Shown here one piece after another: positions 10,289-22,200 of a stretch of DNA of 64,000 nt. The notes beneath the pieces are model-generated. The model did not search any database, was not told the origin of the DNA, and saw only the letters and a program-made list of their open reading frames with translations. The stretch's first letter is position 1; every line of letters starts with the position of its first letter. Source of the DNA: Diplosphaera chodatii. Taxonomy: Eukaryota; Chlorophyta; Trebouxiophyceae; Prasiolales; Stichococcaceae. The stretch is taken from NCBI GenBank assembly GCA_032358165.1, contig JAALGY010000053.1, positions 2,728,001 to 2,792,000 on the forward strand, given 5' to 3'. A program made the position numbers and the translations under genes.

Positions 10289-12926
10289 TCATGAACTCGG
10301 CTCATAGACGAGCGTCTGGGTCGCCTGCCACGCTGCGTCCGCGCCAGGCTTCACCACTACAGGGCCGCTGGGCGCCACCGCCGCCTCCACGCAAACCATC
10401 TCCTGTTGCACAAGAGTTACAGAGGCAAGGGATGTTGCAGTGCATGCACAACTGTGGCTGTGCCTGAGTCACTGCCCCATCTGCAGAGGACACGGCCCTG
10501 CAGCATGCTGTTCAGTAGGTGTGATCACGCTGTGTGTGCCCTGCCCATGCCTGCAGCAGCATATATGGCCCCTTTGCAGAGGAGCATAGATGCAAGCCTG
10601 CAAGTAGCACAGGCAGCACAGCCCCGCCTGCTTGAAACCAAAGACCACTGTGTGCCTGAAATCATACCACCCATCAGCGCGGCCCGCACCTGGTACTCCT
10701 CATCGCCAAAGTCGCCGGTGGCCTTCGCCTTTTCGATCCAGGGGTTCCAGACGACGGCGTCCGGCCAGCCCCGCCGCCGCACCGTCACCGAATGGCCCCG
10801 CGCCCCGTCCACCACCTGCACCAGGGTTTTGAAAGTAAACCCTGTCAGGCAGTGCTACACCCGGCTCCTGTGCAGGTCGTCCCTGAAACGTTCTGAGCAG
10901 TTGCATGCTTGCCTCCTCAGACAAACAGCCCACGGCATCTGCTGACCAGCCAACCCTGCCGAAGCAGCCACTGCACTTTGATGGGGACCGAGTTGTCCGT
11001 AAGTGTTTCCGAACACAAAGCTGCGGTGTTCGAGCACCCAGCGGCGTATGACCAACTGGCAAGCTGCAGCGTGGTATCCACTGCAGCTTGCGGCCTGTCT
11101 TTGGCGCGCTGGGCTACAGGCACTCGGTTTTACGAACTGTGCAAAACCCCTGTCGTTTCATCATCCAGATGTACCCTTTTACGTCTCATATGCACGAGCT
11201 GATCAGCGGGGAAACAGCAGCAGCACCTTTATATCTGCTGGGGCCTCCACATAGATGCGGTCAACCTCGCGGTCGAATGTGAGCGAGCCCGCCGGCTGCG
11301 ACTTACGGGTTCGGCCGTCCAGGTTGTCTAGGTACGGCCGCTCCCCTAGGTTCTCCACAGCGGCCTGCGTGCGACCATTGGAGCCTGACGGCAGAGCAGC
11401 AGCTGTAGATGTTGTGGCATTGACGGCACAAGGTGCTGCATGGTCAGCAGCCTATTGCTATGTACGTTGCGGCCAGCATGCTGTCAGTCCCCTTGCTCTT
11501 GCTCGCATCTGCCACGGCCGCCGTGTTTGCGCATGCTGTTGGCGTGCAGGCCGCATCCCCAATGGCTTTGGCACAACACCAGCAGCCAGCCTTTCAGCAC
11601 GTGGCTGCACACCTGCGCGATGTCGCCGACGAGGAAGTAGGAGTGCAGCGCCGCCGTGAAGCTGAGGTCCCGCTCCCCCGAGTTCACCACCCGCACCTCC
11701 TGCTGCAGCTCTGCGTCACGTACCGTCACCTGCGCAGCAGACAGCTCGACATCCACACCATACGATCGCCAGCAGGCAAAGTACATGCTTGCCTGCAACC
11801 GCCGCCCGCAGCTCCCTCTGCATCTGTCTGCAATCCACCGTCGCCCAGGCTGATCTGCGAAGAGCGCCGGCACGTGGACGCAAGCACGCCTGATGACGTC
11901 GTGGGTACTGCATTGTATTATCTTTCTGCACACCAGGTGGAGCAGGAGGAAAGCGAGGCATCCCTGACTGTCACAGCACCAGTGTTGCTTTTGTGCCGTG
12001 TGCAACCCGACGCACCGTGACTTGCAGCTCGAAGGCGGGCGGCCAGTCCGCGGGCGCATCCTTCGGCGGCCGCAGCGACAGCGTGGCCGAGTCCGCGGTG
12101 GCGTCCAGCAGCTGGAACGCCGTGTTGCGCGCAAAGCCGTGGCTCTGCACAGCGTGGCACACTGTCTGTGGCCCCTGCCAGCTCGGTGCTCAGTAGCCAG
12201 AAGGCTGCGCGGCTCAGCATTGCAGTTTGAAGCTTTGCAGGTAGATACAATCGCGTCCAGAACCTGTGCTGGCCAGGAGCAGCAGCACAAGCACGGTGCT
12301 TGCCAGTCACCTGCAGCTGCCCAAAGTCGCTGAACTGCGGCCAGCACACCGGGATGCCGCCCCTGCAGTGACAAGCGGGAGTACCAGAGCTGGTCATACC
12401 ACTGATCACTGCTGGTGACATGCTTCCGCGTGCAACGACGTTCACACCCAGCTGACGAGCCTGCTCACCTGATGGCCTTGGGCGGCTTGAAGACCGCCTG
12501 CTTGCTGACGAAGATCAGCTCCTGCGGTCGCAGCACGTGCAGAACGTTACAATTGTGCTGCAGCTACATTCAAGGCGTTGACGCAAGGTTTGGACCATCC
12601 ACAGCATTATAAGCTCTGGAGCAAAGTGGTGCGGCACCTTGCCATCCACCGTCCAGGATGTGACATGCGCACCGTACAGGTAAACCTCCGCAGTGCTGCC
12701 CTGCGGCAGTATTGACATCAGACACGCAGGCGGATCATGCTACTGCAGCTTCAATGTGTTGCGATGGGAGCTGCACCCCAAGGAGACTCATCACGAAGCT
12801 GGATCGGGAGTGCTTGATTGAGTATGACCAGCCCCCGCTGCACATCGTGATGAGATCAACACGTACCTTAGGACTGCGGAGCACCACCTTCTGCATGACG
12901 CCATTGCCTTCAACAGGCTCTGCCAT
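10289..12926 (-). CDS. Glucose-6-phosphate 1-epimerase (apospory-associated protein C type)
   Basis: A multi-exon minus-strand gene from the ATG at 12924-12926 to the TGA at 10289-10291. The first exons are 12867-12926 and 12638-12700, joined in frame: MAEPVEGNGVMQKVVLRSPK, then GSTAEVYLYGAHVTSW. The next exons read ELIFVSKQAVFKPPKAI and GGIPVCWPQFSDFG, followed by the catalytic-His block HGFARNTAFQLLD. Later blocks are ALHSYFLVGDI, ERPYLDNLDGRT, AVVWNPWIEKA and the C-terminal VYEPSS. These are the diagnostic motifs of D-hexose-6-phosphate mutarotases (YeaD, EC 5.1.3.15) in the aldose 1-epimerase superfamily, which interconvert alpha and beta glucose 6-phosphate. No transit peptide is obvious, so a cytosolic enzyme is likely. 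An exon linking the PADIK and VVDGARG segments, near 10850-11230, could not be placed with confidence. Confidence 0.85.
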
Positions 12927-13395
12927 TGCGGCAATGCTCTAGATGCTGTCAGATCACTTCCGGAAAAATGCTGATTTGGAACGCAGGATGCAGAGGGGCA
13001 AGCGGCTGCAGCAGTGTCGTCGTTGCAGTATGCGTAAACAACGACTAGAGGTGCATATTGTTGCACCGGATGTGAACGGCAGGCGTTGGGTCTCAGCCTG
13101 TGATCTGGCGAGGATCGGCGGCATCAGCGGCGGCATGTCAGCTCCAATCAAATGGTGTCTGTGTGCAAGTTGTAGGCCGCCAATCACGCACTTCTTTATG
13201 TGTCTGAAGACATCAGCAGCTCCGGCTCATTGGACAGCACACATCCCCAAGTTTGACCCCGCGTTGCAGCGTGTGGACCCGGCCTGCCCTGGGCCGGTCT
13301 GACCGAACTGATCGGCCCAGTCATGTGGCTGGTGCGTCTCTGTGCGATGGTTTCTCCTCCTGATATGCAGCAGCAAGATTGGAAGCATTCGCAGC
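12927..13395. promoter_or_regulatory. Divergent intergenic region, presumed bidirectional promoter
   Basis: The epimerase ATG (minus strand) and the CAP-protein ATG (plus strand) face away from each other across 469 bases. Both promoters and 5' UTRs must fit here. I see no clear TATA box or coding exon. Assignment rests on gene arrangement alone. Confidence 0.45.
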
Positions 13396-14846
13396 ATGTC
13401 AGCATGGTCCCTCATTGCGGGCCTGCTGGTGTGTCTGAGTGCTGTCACGCCTACTACGGCACCCCAGGGCAGTGAGGGCACCAATGGTGATGGTCTGCAG
13501 CTGCAGGTTGCGCACACTGCACTAGATAAAAGCATGAACTTCAGGCGACTCCAGCAGGATGCGCCAGGCACATCTCCATCGCCATCACCGCCGCCGCCAC
13601 CACCGCCGCCACCGCCCTCGAGAAGCAGTGGTGTGGTGGTACCGCCTGCTGCAGCACTGGGCTGCTGCCATTGCCATTGCTGCAACCCGTGCCGTTGTCA
13701 CTGCCGCCGCATGCTCACCCTGTAGCACTGCTACCAGCAGCAGGCCAAGCTGACCAGCAGCCACCGGCGGTGGCGCTGCCACAGTCCCCGCCGCCACCAG
13801 CAGCAGCTGCGCCGTCAGCGGTCTCCAGCGTCGACGACATGGTGCTGTGGCTGCACAATGACGCACGCGCGCATCACCAGGACACGCCGCCGCTCAGCTG
13901 GAGCCCCGCCCTGCAGGCGGGCGCTCTCGGCTGGGCACAGCGCTGCCAGTTCCAGGTGACGGTCGTTCACAGCAGCCCCTGCAGTCAAAAGAGTCTGACT
14001 ACTGTGAGGGTATGTCAGCGTTCGAGTGCATGGCAGGCTCCTATTTCAGCCTGTCACCAGTGGCTTGGGCGCTGATTGCCGTGCACCATGTGCTCTTGCA
14101 GCACTCTGGCATGCCAGGCGTCGGTGAGAATCTGTATGAAGCGGCGAACTTCCTCGCTGACTCCGCACCAGGGCCTGAGGTTCGTCATCATTGACCCGTC
14201 CACCGTGTGCGCAGTCCAACATTGAAGCCACACACACATGTCGCACTATTTAAACTGCAGAGCTCACTTTATCTGTGCTGCTGCTTCGATGCACGCTTCG
14301 CCTCCCCTCTGCGTACGTGTCTACCTGCTTGTACCATCCCTCAAGGCTGACAGGCATATGCTGCACAAACAGGATGGCTGGCGAGATGCAATGGCAGCGT
14401 GGGTGGGTGCTGAGGCGCCCCATTACGACTATGCGGCGCCGTCTTATGGCAACGCAGTCGGCCACTTCACGCAGGCGCGCCCTGCTGCCGTACACTGCAG
14501 GATGGGAGTGGTGTGTTCGAATGAGAGTGGCACAGATGCTTGCTGTGCTTGGCAATGGTGGACCGCGCAGGTGAAGTGGGCTCCAGCAGGATTCCGAAAG
14601 TCTGAGACGTTGCCATCCTGTCTGCGGCAATTTCACCTTTTCAATCTGCAGGTCGTCTGGGCGGCGACAACGGCGGTGGGGTGCGCCCGGGCGGACGGCT
14701 GCGCGGCGGCCGCCGGCCTCGCTGCAGGGTGGGCGCGGGCGCTGTACGTGTGCAGGTACGCGCCGCCGGGCAACGTACAGAGCGCCGAAGAGTACGCCGC
14801 CAACGTGCGCCCGCTGGCGGCCCTGCGGTCGGACAGCAGCGGCTGA
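13396..14846 (+). CDS. Secreted CAP/SCP (PR-1-like) protein with proline-rich linker
   Basis: Starts at the ATG at 13396 with a signal peptide (MSAWSLIAGLLVCLSAVTP). A linker rich in Ser, Pro and Ala follows, including a run of about ten prolines near 13590-13620. The CAP domain comes next: VLWLHNDARAHH, PPLSWSPALQAGALGWAQRC, then GMPGVGENLYEA, YGNAVGHFTQ, VVWAATTAVGCARADGC and YVCRYAPPGN. These match the four CAP motifs, including GHFTQ, the VW-x-x-T-x-x-GC block and the C-terminal Y-x-C-x-Y-x-P-x-GN. The CAP domain is in a different frame from the signal exon, which an intron between about 13632 and 13726 would resolve. The intron after GHFTQ uses a GC donor (CAG/GCGCGC). Such proteins are extracellular; plant PR-1 members bind sterols and respond to stress. 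Stop is TGA at 14844-14846. Confidence 0.82.
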
Positions 14847-15772
14847 AGAAGAAGGACTGAGGAGCACCAGCGCCTGATGCTTCCAGGCATGCACGAGGCA
14901 GCCGTGTTGCAGAGGCCAACACTGTGATACTGCGATAGACTGGATGATTGACAGCACAACGTCACGGTACTGTGGATTGAGATTGCTGTGGATTGTCACC
15001 CACAATCGTACACCACTTATGTCGGCACGGATACGTTCCTCTTCTGTTGATTTAGATTTGGTGCCACAAGTATTCCCCTCATACACGCGGGTTACCAACC
15101 TGCGTCATACTCAAACGTGTGCAGCACCACATCAACGTCATACTTAATGAACGCATACAGCACGTGATCCCGTGACTAGATCGTTATCTCGGTGTCACGC
15201 GCCAGTCCCACACTCAATGACCAAAACCAACAAAAAGCAGCACTGCAGTGCATGCATGATACACACCAAAACAGCCAGTGCTGCCAGCACAGCGTTGCAC
15301 GTCAGTTCACAAAGATATACGCACTAGCTGCAACAGATGCACACGCTGTACGTTTGTGCCGCTCCTACCGCAAATTACCTAGGTCGGTGACATCCTACCT
15401 GGTGCATGGAATCATGGCGGCACCCCAGCGAGGACAGTACTGAAGTGCACCCGCCGCACCCCCACGATTCGGTACCTGCTAGTCTACAAGACTTTAGCTA
15501 CCACGGTCACGTCATTGCTATCTCGCGCTATAGGGATCGGCTCACTCTGCTGCTCGCCTGGTGCCACTGGAATGATGCTGACTGCATCGTGGCATGGCAG
15601 CCAGCCACCGCCAGCTGCGCTGGCGCCACATGCAGAAGGCACGAGCACTGACCGAACAACTGCTGAACACTACGCGTGTCGCTGTGCAAAACTTCCGAAG
15701 GGGATTCCGCGCTACACCCACATGCAACCGGTGCTAGGCTGCAAGTGCGCAGCTGTGGCGCCTGCCGCGCTA
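14847..15772. other. Convergent intergenic region
   Basis: Separates the 3' ends of the CAP gene (+) and the metalloprotease gene (-). It is clearly less GC-rich than the exons, with no coding pattern on either strand. Two 3' UTRs are expected. Confidence 0.6.
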
Positions 15773-18141
15773 CTACTCTGATGGCCGGCTGGTTGTCGCT
15801 GATGCTGCGGCGACGACCCGAGTGTCTGCGCCGCACGTGCAGATGCAGTAGCCCTCTGTGTAGCACTTGCAGCCGGAGCAGCCCGCTGGTGTGCCTCCTG
15901 CCGGCTTGTCGCTGGGGGCGAGGCGTCCACTGTTGTTGCCCTGTCGCCCATATCCGGTGCCGCTGGCTCGGTAGCGGGCGTACATCGACCGCATCCGCGT
16001 GATCTGTCCTTTGCTGAAGCTGAACCGGCACTGGTCCACCGAGTAGTCCATGAAGTTGTGGACTGGGTCGTACGCCGCTCTCACGCCCCTGGCCTCCGGG
16101 CACGAGTTCCTCGGCTTTGAGGCGGAGCAGCCGCCGAAGTTGGCGGACTTCTCCGGCGGCGTGTCATTCACGTAGTCCCCGGGTCCCACGCACCCGCCCA
16201 GGTTGCTCCCTGTGGCGGTGTACGCCGGATTGAAGGTGTGCAGCAGCCCCAGCCAGTGGCCCACCTCGTGCACCAGCGTCTTGCCCGTGCTGTAGTAGCG
16301 CAAGGGGCCTCCGGGCAGCGTATCGTAGGAGATCACGACGCCGTCCAGGGCCGAGGGGATGTAGCGGAAGGAGTCCGGCGTGAAGGACCACCTGTGAGAT
16401 GCGGGACATGTAGACGGTCGACGATGACTTCACAGCAGCATGACACGCAGGCTGCCAGCTGCTGTATGACGAAGCAATCACGTCAGTGCACACTGCTGAG
16501 CCTGGCATCACAGTTAGTGTGCGGACATCTGCAAATGTTCCAGATGACAGAGCACGAGCAAGGTCCTAGAGCAGGTAGCTTTCAGCAAAGTGCAGCTGTA
16601 TGCCATGCCGAGAGTGGCATGCACTGCGACGTGCAGCACACTCGCTAACCGGCCTGCAGCTGCTGCAGAGCACGCCACGAAAGGCCATGAAGGAGGATCG
16701 TGAACCCTGGAATACTGCAGGGAAGCAACGCACCCTCCCAGCGAGGGGTCGCACTGCCCGGTGTATATGTTCAGCGTCGTCAGGCCGCCCTTCTTGACCT
16801 TGTGCTTTGCCTGCCGAAGCAGCTGGTTTTGTGAGCAGGTGCATAATACTTGAGGGTCTTCATGTCTTGCCTCGCTGGAGACCGTCAGCACACCATACAT
16901 ACATCCAATTGATGCCCACATGCGCTGGTCATAGGCACACGTCTTCAGAAGCAAACAAGGGAGCAGTGATCATTGAGCTGCCGGGAAGACAACACGAATA
17001 TACCCGCTCCCCCGTGTTATCATCCCAGCAGCTCAGCAAAACAGCTGATAACGCTCACCGCCAGCTCAACTGCGCCACCCGGACACATGCGGAACCAGCT
17101 CCTGTTTGTGTAGTACTGCACCTTGCCCACCTTGAACACGAACTTCGCCTGCGCAGAAGAAAAAACGCAACACGGTCATGAGCACAACTACAGTCATGAG
17201 CAAGCTTTCCAGGGCGTCCTGCTGCTTGCCAAATGCTCACAACACAACTTGGCAACAACCTGCGCTGCAGAGGCCTTTGGGTCCAAAAAGAGCTGCAAGA
17301 CAACAGACTCTGTGCCAGCAGACGCACCGGCGCAAAGTATCTGTTGAGGTTCTTCATCTGGGCCGTCACCCGCGCCTTGGGGACATTGCCGGCTGAGACC
17401 GCGCTGCCGGCCCTGCAGCAGCGCAGCAGCGCAGCAGACACCGTCAAGCCTGCTGAGGCCCGTGGCAAGCGCCCCACATGTTTGGAAGAGGTGTGCTGTG
17501 CTACGATCCAACCACGTTCTTCCATGCACATTGCAGGCTCCAGAGGGAAGGCGGATCACTGCTGAGCTTAAGGCATGCAGCACAGCTTCAGAGCTGCCCA
17601 CGAGCAACGCCGGCCACACCTGAAGATGTGCCAGTAGACGGTGACGGAGATGGTCTTCGCCACCGCCGCCGTGCGCTGGTTTGCTGTCGCCGCCGCCAGC
17701 CGCGTGTCGAACAGCCGCAGGTCCGCCTGGCTGGCGGCCTGCTGCGCCCGTGGCAGCGCGCGCTGCCCGCACCTGCGGTCGGGTAGGAAAGGGACTTTTC
17801 CTATCAGCTCGAAAGGCAGGGGCAGACCAGCCAAGCATGTGCTCCCTGCCGCTTGGTCATGAAGGGTGGTGTTCTGGGTGCTGCAATTCGTGGCGTTTGG
17901 ACGGCGGCGCTGTGCACCGTGCCAATCGTCGGCAAGTTCCTGCAGTTTTGAGGGTAGTGCAGGGGAGGTGATCAACTGCTCACGCCAGGGCTGTGTGGCT
18001 GGTGGGTGCTGTGAGGGTCGAGCGGCCGTGCGCAGCCGCAGGGGGCACCTCCGCAACCGCCAGCAGGAGCGCTGCAGCAGCGGCCATGCGGCACGCAGCC
18101 GCCAGCTGGCCTGCCGAGCGCCGCCGCTCTGCCGCCACCAT
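15773..18141 (-). CDS. Secreted M43 (pappalysin/cytophagalysin-like) zinc metalloprotease
   Basis: A minus-strand gene from an ATG at 18139-18141 to TAG at 15773-15775. The N-terminus is a signal peptide: a basic start, then MAAAAALLLAVAEVPPAAAHG. A CGQRALPRAQQ segment, the beta-strand block KTISVTVYWHIF, VTAQMKNLNRYFAP, FVFKVGKVQYYTN and LTTLNIYTGQCDPSLGG follow in separate exons. This is the order seen before the catalytic centre in M43B proteases. The last exon carries GVVISYDTLPGG, the zinc site HEVGHWLGLLH (16238-16270) and the Met-turn NFMDYS (16040-16057). The HExxHxxGxxH plus Met-turn make an active metzincin likely. The C-terminus has a short Cys-rich patch (CSGCKCYTEGYCICTC), possibly disulfide-bonded. 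Extracellular or cell-wall location is inferred from the signal peptide. It is convergent with the secreted CAP gene. Confidence 0.85.
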
Positions 18142-19209
18142 GCCTGGGCTGCGGCCCCTGCAGGGAACACTGAGCGACTGAGGACTGCTGCTGAGACCGT
18201 CTGCGGACGTGCAGCGGTTGCACTTCTGCCTGCGGTGATGGCCGAGGACACAAGACGCTGGTACGTGATGACGTGTTTGAAACGTTAACTGTAGGGTGGA
18301 GCAGGCATCGCTGCATGCAACGCGCATACCAGCAATATGATCAGGGACATGGCACTGATGGAAAGGTCAGCACCACGCATGGGACCATGTCAGACCGAAA
18401 GAATGAGCGATGCACATGAGCACGTATCCGCATGCTATCGCAGCAGTAGTTCACAAGCGCACGCGTCGTTTTGGCACCGGCTTTCAGTGCCGGCTGTTAC
18501 AAATGTGTTCCGTCCGGGCCACGCCAGCACTCCGTATGGTTCGCAGGCATACGCATATCTGCAAGCCGGCCTAGTGGTAGCTGTGTTAGCATCGTGCTAT
18601 GGTACTGCGTGGGTAGGAACCTACGCGTCGGCTTTGCTTCAGCCGACCACACCGGACAGACCGACCGAGTCGAAGTAGTGGTTGACGGACAGCGCTGTCG
18701 AACGCAAGACCCTTGCGCAGCCGTGGAGGTATGTAGACGTCATCTGATCACCAAGGGATGTAGAGCACGGGCTGGCCGTTTGACGGGCAGCTCACCTGCC
18801 GGATTGTAGGAGGTCCCGCCGGGCGATGCTATCACAGTATCCGGGCCTCACTTGAATCTGGGCTGTGTTCGGCCTGACACCGACCTCGGGTGCGCAGAGT
18901 ACCCGGCGAATTTGCGATCGATGGCGAGTACGCCGTCCTGAAAGTGTTGTTGAACGCGCGAGCAGCCATCGCGCAAACTGCAGCTTTGTGCGCTTGTTCC
19001 TGAAGACAGGCTGGCGACTGTGTGTACTGACGGCGGCCGCGCGGCGGTGGCTGCTGGACGTGGTTTCCATCGGGCACCTGATGTGCGCCTGCATGCAAGC
19101 GTCATAAACCACGATCGCAGCTCTGCTTGATCTCGTTGGTAGCAGGATGACGGTGAGAGGGGTTCCTCGCCAGATGCGCTGATCAACAATCGTGTCCTCG
19201 GCAGCAAGG
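18142..19209. promoter_or_regulatory. Divergent intergenic region between metalloprotease and NUP205
   Basis: Both genes transcribe away from this 1.07-kb region, so it should contain both promoters and 5' UTRs. A plus-strand frame near 18340-18678 has one hydrophobic stretch (AYLQAGLVVAVLASCYG) but no start context, homology pattern or splice partner, so I do not call it a gene. Confidence 0.45.
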
Positions 19210-22200
19210 ATGGCCGAGGGCCAGTCCCAGTCCTTCCGGGAGCTGCTGGGCTTCGTGGATGCGATCTTGCTGCCAGACACGGAAGTAAACGCAGCAGAAG
19301 TGCAGGGCAGGCTGGACGATGCCACGCCCGACTTCCTGAGCCTGCTGCAGCAGAAGGTGACCGCTGCAAATGCGCCTTGAAAGGACCTTGGGGTACTCAC
19401 AAAAACAACAGCCACTTGCAAAGCAATGTCGGCACATCAAGTCAAAAGATAATCAAGTGGGTGCGGTAGACGAGGTGGCCAACCCATCATGATCACGTAC
19501 TTGCATGCGTGTTTGTGGCAGGCGCCAAATGCGGCGTCACGGCAGCAGGTGCAGTCGCGCACGCCGCAGCTGCCGCCGCCGCGCGGCCGCATCCAGCTGG
19601 ATGACGAGCCTGACGTCCGTGAGGTGATGGCGTGCCTGTCTAGCATCATACTGTGCGCATCCAGCGCCGCCGCTCAGCCTCAACTTCCGCGGCCCATCGG
19701 AACCGCCGCACTTGCTGAGAAATGGTCGTCCTGCCTGCCCAGGTGCTGCTGATGAGCGACGAGCTGAGGGTGGACGAGATGGACTGCCTGCTGTGCCTCC
19801 TGGTCGGCCATGAGGAGGTGTGCAGAGATTCCTCGATCATACAGATGCATTTGGTGTTTGTGTGTAGTCAACTGCATCGCGTGGAAATTGCCAGGTCAGA
19901 TAGCAATTTGACACCCTTTTCCTGGGGCCACTGGGCGGCGGTCACAACCGGCCTGCTGCCTCCCAAATCAGATCACGACCGCTGCCGGGGTCCCAAGGGC
20001 TCGTTGCTCACACGGTGCAGAGGGGCGAGGTGTCGGCGGAAGTGGCGGCAGGCATCTACTTCCTGGAGCGCCGCGCGCTGCTGGCGGCGCTGCGGCGGCT
20101 GCTGCAGGCCGCGGTGACGGCGCCGGCGGCACATGCGGCGTCACAGGACGTCACGGAAGCGGTCGCGGCGTTCGTGGAGAAGCTGCTGCAGCAGCGGCGC
20201 GAGGGGCGGCCCGCGGTCGTCACCCGGCTGATGACTCTCATTCAGGTGCAGGACTTACCTCAGGACTGCAATGTCACCAGCGCTGAGGGTCAATATTGAT
20301 GCAGGGACGTGCATACGTTTGGAAGTGCGAGCAGTGCACCGGAGTTAACCAGGGTGGTTGCTCGCCTCAAGTTGGTCGATGTGATTCGTCCTTTAGAATG
20401 CGTGCCAGCGGCTTGCAGGAAAGCGCAAGCGCCCAGGTGGACCCGAGCAGCCGGCTGCAGACCGTGGTGGACGAGCACGGCGCCTCGGCGTCGCGGGCGG
20501 ATGTCGCCGCGCGGGAGCGGACGCTGCTGCTGGAGGTGGGTTGATTATGACATGGCAACCTCGAATGTCATGAGTCCGCTTTGTGATCAGGAGCCTGTAT
20601 AGGCGATGCAACTGCAGTGTACGTTGCAGACTAGGGGGTCATGTCACACGGCCGCTAGGCGGTTTTGCTTGCGGTCCCTGCAGTGCCTGGCGCTGGCGGT
20701 AGCGCTGCAGCCGCGCGGGCTGGCGGCTGCAGATGTCGCCACGCTTGCCGATCTGGCGGCGGGACTGGTAAGCCGCTGGTCGTGCCTGCTGTGTGTGAGC
20801 TTGTATGTTCAGCTGCAGCTGCCCGACCGTGGCTGCCCGCCTCGACATGCTATGGCCTCCTGCCAGCATGTCGGTTGCGATGTTCCGACCATCTGGCAGT
20901 TGTCAGCGACCTCGACCATTCATAAATCCTGAAACACCCCAACCCACAGCCTCATGGGCAAAGCCTGCTTGCCGGCAAGGAAAGCAATGGCAGCATGGTC
21001 AATAGTGCAACAGCCTCTGTTGAGTCCAGAGGTGCAGACGCAGAGTAGCAATTGCGCGATAGCGATGTCGTAAGCTGGTTGCACCCGCCATGCATGGTCA
21101 GCTTCTGACTCCAACTGTCCGCAGGCGGGGCAGGCGGCGGCGGCGCGGGGCGACGTGACGGCGCAGCAGCACGCGTACGTGGCGACCACCGCGCTGCTGG
21201 CGGCGCTGCTGCCGGTGGAGAATGCGGAGGGCGCCGCCATGGATGCCGACGAGCGGGCGCTCGGTGAGTCCCCGCTCCCCTAAACCCTACCAGCTCCCGA
21301 CTTGTTCGACGCTGAACGGTCAGAAGCTCCTGTTCTGCAGCATGCAGCTGTGGACTACACTGCTCCAAAGCGCAGCAACACTCGACAGAGTAGATCACTG
21401 GCATTTATCCGTTGAAGCCCGCCGTTCTGAGCGATACCGCCGCAAGATCTACAAGATCCAACTCAACATCGGCTGACCAACCCTGCAGCGGAGCTGGCGG
21501 GCAATGCCGAGCTGGCGCGGCGGCTGGAGGGGGCGCCGCCGGCGGAGGGGCTGGGCGGCCCCGCGGCGGCGGCGCGCCTCGCCTGGGGGCTGCTCCTCGC
21601 GCAGAGCGGCGCCGAGACCGCGCAAGGTGCCGCGGCTTGATCGTTGGGCTCCCGGACCCAGTCTTGCCTGCCCGGTGCTGCGGTTGCTGGCACGTCGAAG
21701 CGCACCAGAGCGCCCTGCCTCCAGCGCCACGGTACGCTTAGCCCTGCAGGCCCTCTGCTGCCCGGCAAACGTGCCTACCGGATGTGTCGAGTTCTAAAAG
21801 CTGTTGTGTGATGCAGATCGGGCGGCCAGGGCGGTGCGCCAGGCGACCGAGGCGGGCGCGCTGGGGTGGCTGGACGCGGGAGTTCTGAGGTCCGTGGCGT
21901 TTGCGGACGACGACGCGGCGCAGCGGGAGCTGTACGCCGCCACCATCCACCAGCTGCTGATGCTGCTGCTGGACGCGGCCGCTGGCAGGTGCTGCCGTGT
22001 CGCCGTGCTGCCTGCTTCCTGCTTCCGGACCGCAAACACACCTCATCACGCATGACAGCCGCCATGATGTTGCAGCTGGTGCAGCTGATGAGTGGTGGCA
22101 GCGGAGCAGCTCATGTATATATCAGGGTCATGGGAAAGTTCACGTTGACATCCTCGCGGCCTCCTGCTCGCATGAACACGCTTCGGTACAACGCCATGAC

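Noticed and set aside
13396..13760. Apparent frameshift between the signal peptide and the CAP domain
   Set aside because: A normal short intron (about 13632-13726) restores the frame, so there is no need to propose a broken gene.
18337..18678. Plus-strand frame with one hydrophobic stretch in the metalloprotease/NUP205 spacer
   Set aside because: No family resemblance or exon partner, and it sits where two promoters are expected. A single hydrophobic run is not enough.
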